Shown here: positions 24,570-35,277 of the stretch, piece after piece
How the letters are laid out: every line of letters begins with the position of its first letter
How positions within the stretch are numbered: the first letter of the stretch is position 1
Origin: Owenia fusiformis
Taxonomy: Eukaryota; Annelida; Polychaeta; Sabellida; Oweniidae
Reading direction: 5' to 3'
NCBI GenBank assembly: GCA_903813345.2
Contig: CAIIXF020000801.1
Span: forward strand, 1 to 52,095
DNA length: 52,095 nucleotides
Program-made: the position numbers and the translations under genes
Notes under the pieces: model-generated
Database searches by the model: none
Told to the model about the DNA's origin: nothing
The model's input: only the letters and a program-made list of their open reading frames with translations

Positions 24570-25580
24570 AAGACATTGAGTCAAGACCTGTCTATGGTCA
24601 ATTTAGGTTCAGTATCTAGTTTCTCGGAAATTGGGTCAATTTTGTATCTAGGTCAAAGGTCAAGAACTAGGTCAAATCTTGTAGTTTCATCATTTTACCA
24701 ATTTTCTCAGTCGTTCTTCAATATTTTTTCTCGGTCTTTTTTTCATTGTGTTCCTTGGAAACAAAGCTAATTCCGAAAGGCAAATCGTTTTTTGATTTCT
24801 CTTACCGATTTTGAGATATGGCGTCCGAAAAGTAGGTCACGACTAAACATCCTCCAAATTAAACGTATGAGCTATGACATAGATGTGGAATTTTCCAAGG
24901 AATCCAAATCTACAAACCAAATTTCGATCTGACTACCGGTTCGGGAGTTATGGCGTTTTGAAAACTCAAAATTGCTAAATTTGGTGCCAAATGTTAAGTC
25001 AATGGGAAAAAAATATTTTTTTTGAAGTGTAAAATACGACATATAGACAGAGTACAGCTTAATTGAATGAAAGCCTTTAAAAGAAGGGGACCTCAAAAGC
25101 CATCTAGCTTCAAAATTTGGACACCAAAATGCCTAGGTCAAAATCTAGGTCAAATTCCAAGTTTTCTTTTATTTTTGCGATTCTGACACTACACTTTAAC
25201 TATTTTCTTCGAAATTGTGTATACTTGTAGCCAAGGATGTGCTAATAGTGTTAGCCTTTTGCCGTCAGAAAGTATTTTGACCCACTTTTGAGATATGGTG
25301 TTCGAAAAGTAGGTCAAAATAAAAAGTTCTCCAAATTTAATGTATGAGTTATGAATGAAGGGTATTATTTTGTCAAGAATCCGAATCTGCAATCCACATT
25401 TTGATCCGACTTCCGGTTCGGAAGTTACGGCGTGTCCAAAAAGTAGGTCAAAATAAAAAGTTCGCCAAATTTAATGTATGAGTTATGAATTAGGGGTAGA
25501 ATTTTGTCAGGAATCTAAATCTGCAAACCAAATTTCGATCCAACTTCAGCGTTTTGAAATTTCGAGAAAAATCGATCTGA
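24570..25580. repeat. Dispersed modular repeat family, copy 7
   Basis: Perfect AGGTCA-A-AGGTCA at 24650-24662, early module, GCTAAATTTGGTGCC block at 24968, and two modules up to the ATCGATCTGAT border where a DNA element interrupts it. Confidence 0.8.
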
Positions 25581-26635
25581 TAACCTTACCCTACTTTCAC
25601 ACCAAACTAGTTCTCACTACGTTCTCGAAAACGGGCTTAAACTGTGCACGAACGGATTTGACGTACTAAGAACCCACCAGGAACCGTTTGGGATCTGTTT
25701 AGAAACTTCATGAAACTACTCGAACGAGAAGGTCCTCCAGAACTTCGAGCATGCTCAAAATCTTCTGGTGGTCGTCACGTTCTGCAATCAGAACGAGAAC
25801 GGAAGTGTCGTACTTCAATCCTACTAGGGACGTATTCAGGTATTACGACGTTGTGAAGTCAGGCGTAAATTGCACTGAGTATTTCCGCAATCAGGAAAAT
25901 AGGGGATTATAAATGCGTTCTGCACGGATTAGGGACACAATGTTTACTATTTTAGAACGAGTTCAATCGTATGGAAATTTGGTGGATAATTCAGTAACAT
26001 ATAAGGACGTATTGAGAACGAGGTACAACTAATTGTCAACTGGTTTAAACTGATTAAGGACGTAATTGAACTGCTTGGATACGTTGTGTAGACGAGACGA
26101 ACGTACAATTTAACCCGATCTAAACTTGAAACCAACGTACTGCAGACGGAATAAAGATGAGATGAACGTATTAAAAACTGCTTATGAATGAATTAACAAA
26201 AATAGCTATCACACCAGAACCAGTTGTCACTGCATTCTTCAAAACGTTGTCGAATCGGTTTTAAACTGTGTGCGAACTGAATGAACGTACCTACAACGTT
26301 CTACGGTCTGTTTACGAACTTCATAGACTTTCCCGGACGGGGAATGTGATTTAGAATTTTGAATCGATTCAAAATTCGATGGCGACCATACCGTTCTGTA
26401 ATCAGGTCATGATGACCTTCTAGACTAAAGGACGTTTTATACGAAGTTGCACACCGACTCGGGGCGACCTGAACGAACTGCGAATGAGATGGATGTATTG
26501 AAGATTGTTTATGAACGAAGTAGCTAATTATATAAGACATATTTCCCGACCAGAGCCAGATTGAGCCCGTTTTACGACGTTTTCATAGGACTGGCAAGAA
26601 CGGGTAAGAACTAGTTTGGTGTGATAGAGTGGTTA
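25581..26635. mobile_element. 1055-bp terminal-inverted-repeat DNA element
   Basis: The left end (TAACC, then CACACCAAACTAGTTCT at about 25600) is matched by the inverted right end (AGAACTAGTTTGGTGTG at about 26608, then GGTTA). The outer sequence on both sides belongs to the dispersed family (ATCGATCTGAT on the left, ATAGAAAGT on the right), so the element sits within that repeat. Its body has an internal direct duplication: blocks near 25598 and 26208 both start CACACCA and run through TTTAAACTG or TTAAACTG and a GTTCTGNAATCAG motif. No transposase is present. It is a non-autonomous element of undetermined superfamily. Confidence 0.7.
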
Positions 26636-26674
26636 TAGAAAGTTAAGAAAAGCTATGAAAAATTGAAAAAATAA

Positions 26675-27190
26675 CAGTCCAGTCCATTTCCTGGTCCAAA
26701 TCAAGGTCCAGTCCAGGTCCAATTCCAGTATTTGTCCAGGTCCAAGTCAAGTCTAGGTCCAAATCCAGTCCAGGACCTAGGTCAAAATCTAGGTCAAATT
26801 CAAAGTCTTCCCTTATTTTTGCGATTCTGACACTAAACTTTAATTATATTCTTCAAAATTGTGTATACATGTAGGCAAGAGTGTGTTAATAGTGTTAGCA
26901 TTTTGCCGTCAGAAAGGATTTTGACCCACTTTTGAGATATGGTCTCCGAAAAGTATTTCAAAATAAAAGGTTGTCCAAATTTAACGTCTGGGTTATGAAT
27001 TAAGAATAGAAGTTTCTCCGGAATTCGAATCTGCAAACAAAATTTCGATCTGACTTCCGGTTTGGAAGTTATGCCGTTTTGAAAGCTCAAAAATTGCTAA
27101 ATTTGGTGCCCCATGTTATGTCAATGGGAAAAAAGATTTCTTTGAACTGTAAAACACGAGAGATAGACTGAGTATAGCTTAACATAATGA
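26675..27190. repeat. Minisatellite tract and dispersed-family copy 8
   Basis: CCAGTCCA/GGTCCAAGTCAA units to about 26790, then the family from GATTCTGACACTAAAC through one module, the AATTGCTAAATTTGGTGCC block and GAAAGCCTATAAAAGAA, where family similarity stops. This is the right edge of the large repeat block. Confidence 0.8.
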
Positions 27191-28090
27191 AAGCCTATAA
27201 AAGAAATGAGACATAGTTTTAGGATTATATGGTGCAATCTTATAGTCATAAAATGTCTTAAAGTGTATTGATCTTTTTAGGTGAAAAACACAAGCGAAAT
27301 GCATAAAAAAGCTCCTCAGATTCATTGTACAACTCGTGCTCCTTTATGATACCACAATTTAGTTGCATATTCACCACTTACCTTTATCAACCTGTATTAC
27401 CAACATCAAAATTAATGACAAAATTATTCAGACTAAGTTTTGGACTACATGTATAACTTACAACTCAGGGCCTAATCCAAATGTCAGTTAATAAAAAAAT
27501 GATTTGTTCAATTCAGTAGGTGCATTTGAATTCGTAAAATGCAACCTGTGTAAAAGTAAATTATAAACCATTTCTATAAGAATTGATGAAATTTGACATT
27601 CTTAATTAATAAGTCGTTCAACAGTTCCAGGTTTTATTTTGCGTAGCCCATAATGTCTTGTGGTCAATCCAATGGACAATATCACACATGGAAATGACTT
27701 TGAACAACCTACATCTTAATAGGATTCAACGTTCAAACCAAATTTGATTGACTGTACAATAATATTGTATTTGAGATTGTCTTTGACATATATTCACAGG
27801 TTAAATGTACCTATTACTTGCAGTTTTGTGACATGTAATATTGGATTTTGCCTTGTCTTTTACAAGAACAATATTAGGTTGATCACATCGAACTCATCTG
27901 ATCAGTGATCACACACAATAACATAATGAACACCAGGACATTGCATTATTTTTGGCATATCCTATCCATGCCCTTGTCTACTTTCCGTCATTGGACTAAC
28001 TAGTATTTGCATTCTTGGGGGTAAAATAGGTTATCTTTTGAATACCACATCTTGTATTTTTCATCTGCCTCTTGTAAAAAAGTTACTGAA
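27191..28090. other. Non-coding, no recognised feature
   Basis: AT-rich DNA with stops in all frames. I see no domain, tRNA-like or repeat structure here. Confidence 0.5.
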
Positions 28091-28094
28091 ACCA

Positions 28095-28170
28095 ATGGTC
28101 GGTCATTCATCCAGTTGGTCGGTTGAGCATTCAGGTTGGTCGGTTGTCTGGTCAGTCAGTCGATTGGTCA
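28095..28170. repeat. TTGGTCGGT minisatellite
   Basis: Degenerate GGTCGGTTG / GGTCAGTC repeats. A similar run (TTGGTCAGTCGATC type) lies at 48885-48945. Confidence 0.65.
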
Positions 28171-28194
28171 GGAACACCTCTATTTCGTGATCCA

Positions 28195-28590
28195 TAGGTA
28201 TCAGCATATAAAATTCGTCCACTGGTACTTGAGTTATCAAAGATTACATTTTTTATGAAAAAACGGCTGCCATTTTTAAATTCTGTGGCCATCTTGAAAA
28301 TCTCTCCTTCAGCAAAATTCCTTTGCCTTTAGGCATCAACATATAAAATTTGAACCAAAATTGTCAACTGTATTTGAGTTATCAAAGATGGCGGCTATTT
28401 TGAATTAAGTGGCCATATTGAAAATTCCCCCTTGAGCAGAGGTCCTACGCCCATCAAGTATATGCCTATAAAATTTGAACCAAATTCGTCAACTGGCATT
28501 TGAGTTATTGCCCAGAGAGACACACAGATGAACGAATGGATGGACAGACAGCTTTCCTATATCCCCCTCGAACATTGTTCGGCGGGATAG
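28195..28590. repeat. Degenerate triplicated repeat, about 130 bp per unit
   Basis: Three blocks with ATAAAATT(T/C)G at 28208, 28340 and 28468, each followed by (T)CAACTGG-type sequence and TGAGTTAT. The block ends with ACACAGATGAACGAATGGATGGACAGACAG and GTTCGGCGGGATAG, a pattern I associate with molluscan intergenic repeats. Confidence 0.65.
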
Positions 28591-29925
28591 TTAGGTTAAC
28601 TGTTTGGAACACAGAATTTTGAACGCACATTGTAGTCCAGCCAAAATACTGCAACAAAGACACAGGGGAAATTATTTAATGTATACTATAACATAAAACT
28701 TTATATTCATTCATATGCTTACATATATTGGTCTTAAAGGATTGTAAAATGACATTTACATAAATAATATCAGAAAATATTCAAAGCGTTTCCAGAATGA
28801 TATAAATACATGCCAGGCTTTCTGCTAAAAATACTTGTTCTGTGCAAATATATACAATGTAATGAAGACATCATTGTCGACTGAATAACACAGAAATATG
28901 CTTAAACTACAACCTAATGACAAAAGACAGTAAGAACTTGACTCATTGTATGATATGAAAATGGTGTTAACATAAATCCAAATTAAAAAATGTTAGCCTA
29001 AAGAATTTTAATAACTACAAGTATAGTCAATCTGAAAATTTTACAGAAAAAAATTAATGTGAGATTGATTTTAAGGATTATTTGTATGCTTTGCATATAT
29101 ATTGCATATATACTGTGGCAATTGTACTGTCTTTGCTCGGGATGATGTAGAGTGAGGGTTTGTCACATAATGTCTTAGACATATCTACCTATTCGGTTTT
29201 TACATATTCCATTCATTGGTTGCTGTTTATATTGATATCATGGTAAGGGTGGGCTAATACAGTTCATCCATTGATTGTTGCCTGAGACAACATTGTATTG
29301 ATGTATTTATACGCTTCTTTAGATCCTTGTGCTGATAATAGTTATGACATTGTACACTTTATCATTTGTTGCCATGAAATGACCTTTAGGCCAACATTCT
29401 GCGCGATTTGCAGTTGTTTTATGTTTAATAGTACAACTTAAACAGTTCGTCTTAGAATAGTTTAATAGTTCATCATATTCACAATTTAAGTTCCTTAATG
29501 CCGTATAGGCTTAGGGAGAGGCTATAGTTTTGTTCCTTGGTTGATGCCTCAAAATGAAATGATATAAGCTGTACGGACTGGGTTTTCATGTAGACATATA
29601 GGCTATAGTTCATAAATCACTGGCTGGAATGATGTCATCTTTAGCAGTACATTTTAAAGTTCATTATATTCTGTTGGAAGTTGTTGCCCAATACATTTAT
29701 GGTATCACATCAAAGTATGTCAACAATGATAATACAACGGTTTCCTTTTATCAGTCAAAATTGCTTTAGACCCTTTAGAGTATATTTTTTATATTTACGA
29801 TGACATACCACAAAATTATTTTTTAGTTTCCGCTACTGTAAAAACTAACAGGTATATGGTACATACCAACATATGGCCATATACTATGAAGTAAAAATTG
29901 CAACCTCAGATAACAAAAAACTTCA
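28591..29925. other. Non-coding, no recognised feature
   Basis: AT-rich with stops in every frame. Small local TGCATATAT repeats near 29090 are the only structure noticed. Confidence 0.5.
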
Positions 29926-30520
29926 ACTTAGGATAACTAACCAATAGTTGTCACACATAATAATGTGGTAATAGACATGGTCACATACAATAAATTAAAT
30001 ACTCAAGTCCATAGTATGGCAGTGAAGGAATAAGGATGCAATTGAATAATATAATGTCATCTAAAGTTAGAAACAATTGTCATTACAATATACCATTACA
30101 CTGTCTTAATAAATGCAAAGCAATAATATTGACAAGATCATATACTATGAAATAGAATCAAAGTATAATACACTTAAGGACAACTAATCAACACTTGTCA
30201 GAGTGTAAAAAGCATAGAGTAACATAGTTCTATTATAGCAAGATGCAATTGAAGAGAACTTATTAACAGTTGCCACATCCTCAAAAATATGAAGTACCAA
30301 ATGCAACTTAATGCAGTTATATCATACAAAAATGGAATACAAGATAACTAAACAAAAGTTGCCATGAAGTACAAAACCATGACATAACAATTACTTTAGG
30401 ATATGGCATAATTATATCAAACACTGGTATAATATAATCATATTTTAGAAAGGTGCAATTGAGGACAACTAACATTTGTCAACTCGTAAAAATCACAAAG
30501 GATCAATTGCATTTTCAATT
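29926..30520. repeat. Degenerate repeat, roughly 80-250 bp spacing
   Basis: Recurring GA(T/C)AACTAA-CAA---TTG(T/C)CA motifs near 29932, 30179, 30256, 30356 and 30466, often preceded by a GCAATTGA motif. Strongly decayed. Confidence 0.45.
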
Positions 30521-30533
30521 TATAATATGCTTA

Positions 30534-31116
30534 TACAGGGTGACACAAAAATGCTATCCACTAATTTTGAAATAACTTTCTCAAGTAATCTTCATGATTC
30601 TTTTTGTGTAGATAGAGTGTTCAATACATAAAGGATTATTCTACTTTCTCTTTTATCAGTACTAGTATAGTATCTACAACTGTTTTTGATGTTATAACTA
30701 TTGGCTATCAATTTTCCAATATTTCTTCAACATGTATTGTAATGGCAGTATGAATGAAATGTCCCTTAGTGTTCTGGTCAGATTGACTCTTGTATTTAGG
30801 GAAGGGGATATAAACACTATTTCTTTTCGCGTCATATCATGTTTTTTGGATATACAGGGTATTTTTTGTTATGACCTGTTAACACAGTTTGCTTTACTTG
30901 TTTAGAAAGTTTTTAGTATTTTCACTTTGATCCTTGTGCTTAGATATTTATAGCAACAACAATTACATATCACTCAATTCCCAAGTTGATAGATGTTATG
31001 CAAGTTTGCCAGTCTTTCATGGACTGGACACTCTACATATAAAAATCATAAAGATTCCTTGATTATTGACAAAGTTATTCCAAAATAAGTGAGTTGCATT
31101 TTTGTGTCAGCCTATA
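30534..31116. mobile_element. Foldback element with TA target duplication (583 bp including TA)
   Basis: The left end TACAGGGTGACACAAAAATG is answered by the inverted right end (TATAGGCTGACACAAAAATG on the minus strand). Similarity continues about 95 bp inward at a lower level (TGAAATAACTTTCTCAAGTAATC against GGAATAACTTTGTCAATAATC). The outermost TA on each side fits Tc1/mariner-type target duplication. No transposase is encoded. Confidence 0.65.
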
Positions 31117-31429
31117 TTGTACAAAGCTACAATTTAAAACAACTAACCAAGTCAGTTGTGATAAACATTCCATTACAAGATTTCAATTTGAAATATATTG
31201 AGCACAATTACAATTTAGTTTTGAAAATAGTAAATTTATTGTTTGTCTCTACCAATAGAAGGAATGTCTGCTAAGTGTATTGTCAAATGTCCATTCAAGT
31301 GATAGAATAAAGTTCAGGGCTTAAACTTATTCAGAAAACTTACATTCAGAATTTATAAATTATTAATAACTTATAAGTGAATGTCAAAATTAATTTGATT
31401 ATGTCTGCAACGTGTATGTCCATACCTAT

Positions 31430-33835
31430 ATTTCAGTAATAAAGTTGAAGGTGTGAACATAATAACAAAATAAACAATTCAAAAAATCTTCAAAAAAGGA
31501 AGTGGTTGTCAGTATCAACACCATTAATTGGATGTACATGTATGTATTGTGTATGTGCATACCTTCAATAAAGTAAAATGTTTGAACATCATAGTTTACA
31601 AGACAGACAATAAAGTAAATCTTCACAAAGGAAGTGGTTGTCAGTATCAACACAATTCATTGGATTATGTCTGCAATGTGTATGTAGACAATACATTCAT
31701 TTAAGTAGAGTTGAAGGTGTGAACATTATAATCACAAAACAGACAATCCAAGACATCGTCACAAGGGACGTGGTTGTCAGTGTCAACACCATGAATTGGA
31801 TTATGTCTGTAATATATGTATGTCCATACCTTCATTTAATTAATAAAGCTGAAGGTGTGAACATCATAATTAACAAAACAGACAACCTCACAAAGGAAGT
31901 GGTTATTAGTATCAACATCCTGAATTGGATTACGTATGTAATACGTATGTTCATACCTCCATTTAAATAATTAAGTTGAAGGTGTGGACATCATAATTCA
32001 CGAAACAGACAATCTGAGACATCTTATCAAAGTAAGTGGCTGTCAGTATGAATACCATGAATTGGATTATGTCTTTAATGTGCAAGTTCACACTTTCAAT
32101 AAAGTTAAAGGTATGGACATCATAAATCACAAAACAGACAATCCAAGACATCTCTACAAAAAGTGGTTGTCAAAATCAACACCAAGAATTGGATTACGTC
32201 TGTAATGTGTATGTTCATGCCTTCAATAAAGTTGAAGGTGTGAACATCATAATTCACAAAACAGGCAATCCAAGACATCTTCACAAAGGAAGTGGTAGTC
32301 AGTATTGACACCATGAATTGGATTATGTCTGTAATGTGCATATCCACACCTTCAATAAAGTCAAAGGTGTGAACATCATAATTCGCAAAACAGACAATCC
32401 AAGACATCTTCTCAAAGGAAGTGGTAGTCAGTATCAATACCATGAATTTGATCATGTCTGTAATGTGTATGTTCATACCTTCAATAAAGATGAAAGTGTG
32501 AACATCATAATTCCAAAAAAGACAATCCAAGATATCTTCTCAAAGGAAGTGGTAGTCAGTATCAACACCATGAATTGGATAATGTCTGTAATGTGCATGT
32601 CCACACCTTCAATAAAGTTAAAGGTGTGGACTTCATAATTTACAAAACAGACAATCCAAGACATCTCTACAGAAATATGGTTGTCAAAATCAACATCAAG
32701 AATTGGATTATGTCTGTAATGTGTATGGTCATACTTTCAATCGAGTTGAAGGTGTGAACATCATAATTCATAAAACAGGCAATCCAAGACATCTTCACAA
32801 AGGAAGTGGTAGTCAGTATCAACACCATGAATTGGATTATGTCTGTAATGTGCATGTCCACACCTTCAATAAAGTTAAAGGTGTGGACATCATAATTCAC
32901 AAAACAGACAATCCAAGACATTTCTACAAAAAGAAGTTGTCAAAATCAACACCAAGAATTGGATTATATCTGTAATGTATATGTTCATACCTTCAATAAA
33001 GTTGAAGGTGTGAAAATCATAATTTACAAAACAGACAATCCAAGATATCTTCTCAAAGGAAGTGGTTATTAGTATCAACACCATGAATTGGATTATATCT
33101 GTAATGTGCATGTCAATACCTTCAATAAAGTTAAAGGTGTGGACATCATAATTCACAAAACAGACAATCCAAGACATTTCTACAAAAAGTGGTTGTCAAA
33201 ATCAACACCAAGAATTGGATTATGTCTGTAATGTGTATGTTCATACCTTTAATAAAGTTGAAGGTGTGAACATCATAATTCACAAAACAGACAATCCAAG
33301 ACATTTCTACAAAAAGTGGTTATCAAAATCAACACCAAGAATTGGATTATGTCTGTAATGTGTATGTTCATACCTTTAATAAAGTTGAAGGTGTGAACAT
33401 CATAATTCACAAAACAGACAATCCAAGACATCTTCCAAAAGGAAGTGGTAGTCAGTATCAACAGCATGAATTGGATTATGTCTGTAATGTGCATGTTCAC
33501 ACCTTCAATAAAGTTAAAGGTGTGGACATCATAATTCCCAAAACAGACAATCCAAGACATCTCTACAAAAAAGTAGTTGTCAAAATCAACACCAAGAATT
33601 GGATTATGTCTGTAATGTGTATGTTCATACCTTCAATAAAGTTGAAGGTGTGAACATCATAATTCACAAAACAGACAATCCAAGACATATTTTCAAAGGA
33701 AGTGGTTTCAATATCAACACCTTTAATCAGATCATGTATGTAATGTGTATGTCCATACCTTCAATAAAGTTGAAGGTGTGGACATCATAATTCACAAAGA
33801 GGAAGTCAAAGACATCTTCACAAAGGAAGAGGTTG
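31430..33835. repeat. 128-bp tandem array, about 19 units, partly dimeric
   Basis: Units begin near 31441, 31571, 31701, 31846, 31970, 32100 and then every 127-129 bp to 33765, marked by AAAGTTGAAGGTGTGAACAT or AAAGTTAAAGGTGTGGACAT. From 32100 onward two monomer types tend to alternate. Type A has GAACATC, GGAAGTGGTAGTCAGTATC and ACACCATGAATTGG. Type B has GGACATC, CTACAAAAAGTGGTTGTC and ACACCAAGAATTGG. The open frames across the array follow from a period close to 129 (43 codons) and are not called as genes. Confidence 0.9.
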
Positions 33836-34317
33836 TTTCTATTGTCTGATTCTGCTGTCTAGTTCTATTAGCCTGTTAGCTGGTTCTGTTGTCTGGTTCT
33901 ATTGTTTGATTATCTTACAGAACCAGACAACAGACCCAGACAATATAATCAGTGAATAAAACAAGATAACAGAACCAGACAAAAGAACCAGACAACAGAA
34001 TCAGACAGCATAGTTATACAAGAGAACTACACAACAGAACTATACAGCAGAACTATACAACAGAACAATACAGTAGAATTATACAATAGTACAATACAGC
34101 AGAACTATACAACAGAACAATACAGCAGAATCATACAAAAGAACCAGACAACAAAACTTTACAACAGAACAATACAGCAGAATTATACAACAGATCAATA
34201 CAGCAGAATTATACGACAGAACAATACAGCAGAACTATACAACAGAACAATACAGCAGAATCATACAAAAGAACCAGACAACAGAACTACACAGCAGAAC
34301 AATACAGCAGAACTATA
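33836..34317. repeat. 13-bp minisatellite with an inverted head
   Basis: 33840-33915 holds GTTCTGTTGTCTG-type units, and from 33916 the reverse complement CAGAACCAGACAACAGAAC continues into ACAACAGAACTAT / ACAGCAGAACAAT units (13 bp each, often paired as 26 bp). Confidence 0.85.
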
Positions 34318-34899
34318 ACTAACTTTAAGGTACATAGCTGGTCAGTAAGGAGAAAGTCAAGCTGGGACAATAAAGTGCTCAATATTATTCAAAAAGCAAA
34401 CCAGGGCCATATTTTAGAAATGGAACAACCAATCAATATTAAGCAAACAGTCCAAAATGTTCAAGTACACCTCCAAAGTCAAGACCCATTCTTAAATAAC
34501 ATATGGAATGACAAGGGAAATCTTATAAATGGAAATAAATTAAGAACATATAGGGAATTTAAATTAGGTGTGTGCACTGAACAGTTTATAAAAGAAAACC
34601 TGCCAAGACACCATCGAAAAATACTGGCAGAATTTAGATCTGGTACTTTGAAGCTAGCCATAGAGACAGGTCGCTTTAATAACATTCCATTACACAACAG
34701 AAAATGTATTTTATGTGATAGTGACCAAGTAGAAGATGAAAAACATTTTCTGTTAGACTGTACACATTATATAGATATTAGAAATGATCTATTTTCATAT
34801 TTAAGAGATTCATTTGATAATTTTAGTGTTGATAATATTACACTCCACTCTATAATGACATGTAAATCTAGTCAAAAAATTGCTTCTTTTTTTATATAA
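34318..34899 (+). pseudogene. C-terminal fragment of LINE reverse-transcriptase polyprotein
   Basis: The frame stays open from the truncation point through 34899 (TAA). There is no upstream ATG; GTG at 34375 is unlikely to be a real start. The product shows the region after the reverse transcriptase typical of RTE/CR1-like animal LINEs: a KLRTYREFK block, LPRHHRKILAEFRSGTLKLAIETGR, then a zinc-knuckle CILC-(12)-H-(4)-C-(2)-H (the KCILCDS...EKHFLLDCTHY stretch). Reverse transcriptase and endonuclease are absent, so it is a dead fragment. The frame itself has no internal stop, which suggests a fairly recent insertion. Confidence 0.8.
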
Positions 34900-35094
34900 A
34901 ATGTTTCAAAACAGGGCATTTAATCTTGAACGTTTGCAATAACATTGTAATATTGATGCTATTTATGAATTCATATAAGTGTCTCATAAGCCGGCATGGG
35001 CTAGAGGTTTTTTATTATTAATGTATTTTAGTATTGTATTTTATTGTATATGTATGAACCTGTGACACTATAATAAACTATATAAACTAAACTA
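34318..35094 (+). mobile_element. 5'-truncated non-LTR retrotransposon
   Basis: A short LINE remnant inserted into the 13-bp minisatellite, which resumes at about 35095. It carries the C-terminal end of the polymerase frame (34375-34899), a 3' tail of about 190 bp and a terminal AATAAACTATATAAACTAAAC. A 7-base AACTATA flanks both sides (34311-34317, 35090-35096), but it also matches the minisatellite, so the target duplication is weak evidence. 5' truncation is typical of target-primed reverse transcription. Confidence 0.8.
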
Positions 35095-35215
35095 TACAGC
35101 AGAACAATACAGCAGAATTATACAAAAGAACTAGACAGCAGAACTATACAACAGAGCAATACAGCAAAACTATACAACAGAACATTACAGCGGAATCATA
35201 CAACATAAATCATAT
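35095..35215. repeat. 13-bp minisatellite, right of LINE insertion
   Basis: ACAGCAGAACAATACAGC-type units continue to about 35205, then a short GATTCTGTTGTCTCTTCTTG in the opposite sense. Confidence 0.8.
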
Positions 35216-35263
35216 CAACCGATTCTGTTGTCTCTTCTTGTTGTCTATTGGCATTTACTATTA

Positions 35264-35269
35264 TTTATT
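35264..35269 (-). terminator. Polyadenylation signal of Helitron gene
   Basis: AATAAA on the minus strand begins nine bases after the TAA stop at 35278-35280. It is the first such hexamer downstream. Very short 3' untranslated regions are common in transposon genes. Usage is inferred. Confidence 0.45.
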
Positions 35270-35277
35270 CATTACCA

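Noticed and set aside
27191-31430. tRNA genes or SINE A/B boxes
   Set aside because: No convincing cloverleaf or GGTTCGANTCC box was found by eye; tRNAscan-SE would be decisive.
31638-33790. Repetitive membrane-like proteins from the 128-bp array
   Set aside because: The frames arise from a period near 129 bases on both strands; no start context or codon-use signal supports them.
34375-34377. GTG as a true start of a 174-residue protein
   Set aside because: The frame is open further upstream to the LINE truncation point, so it is a fragment and not a gene with its own start.
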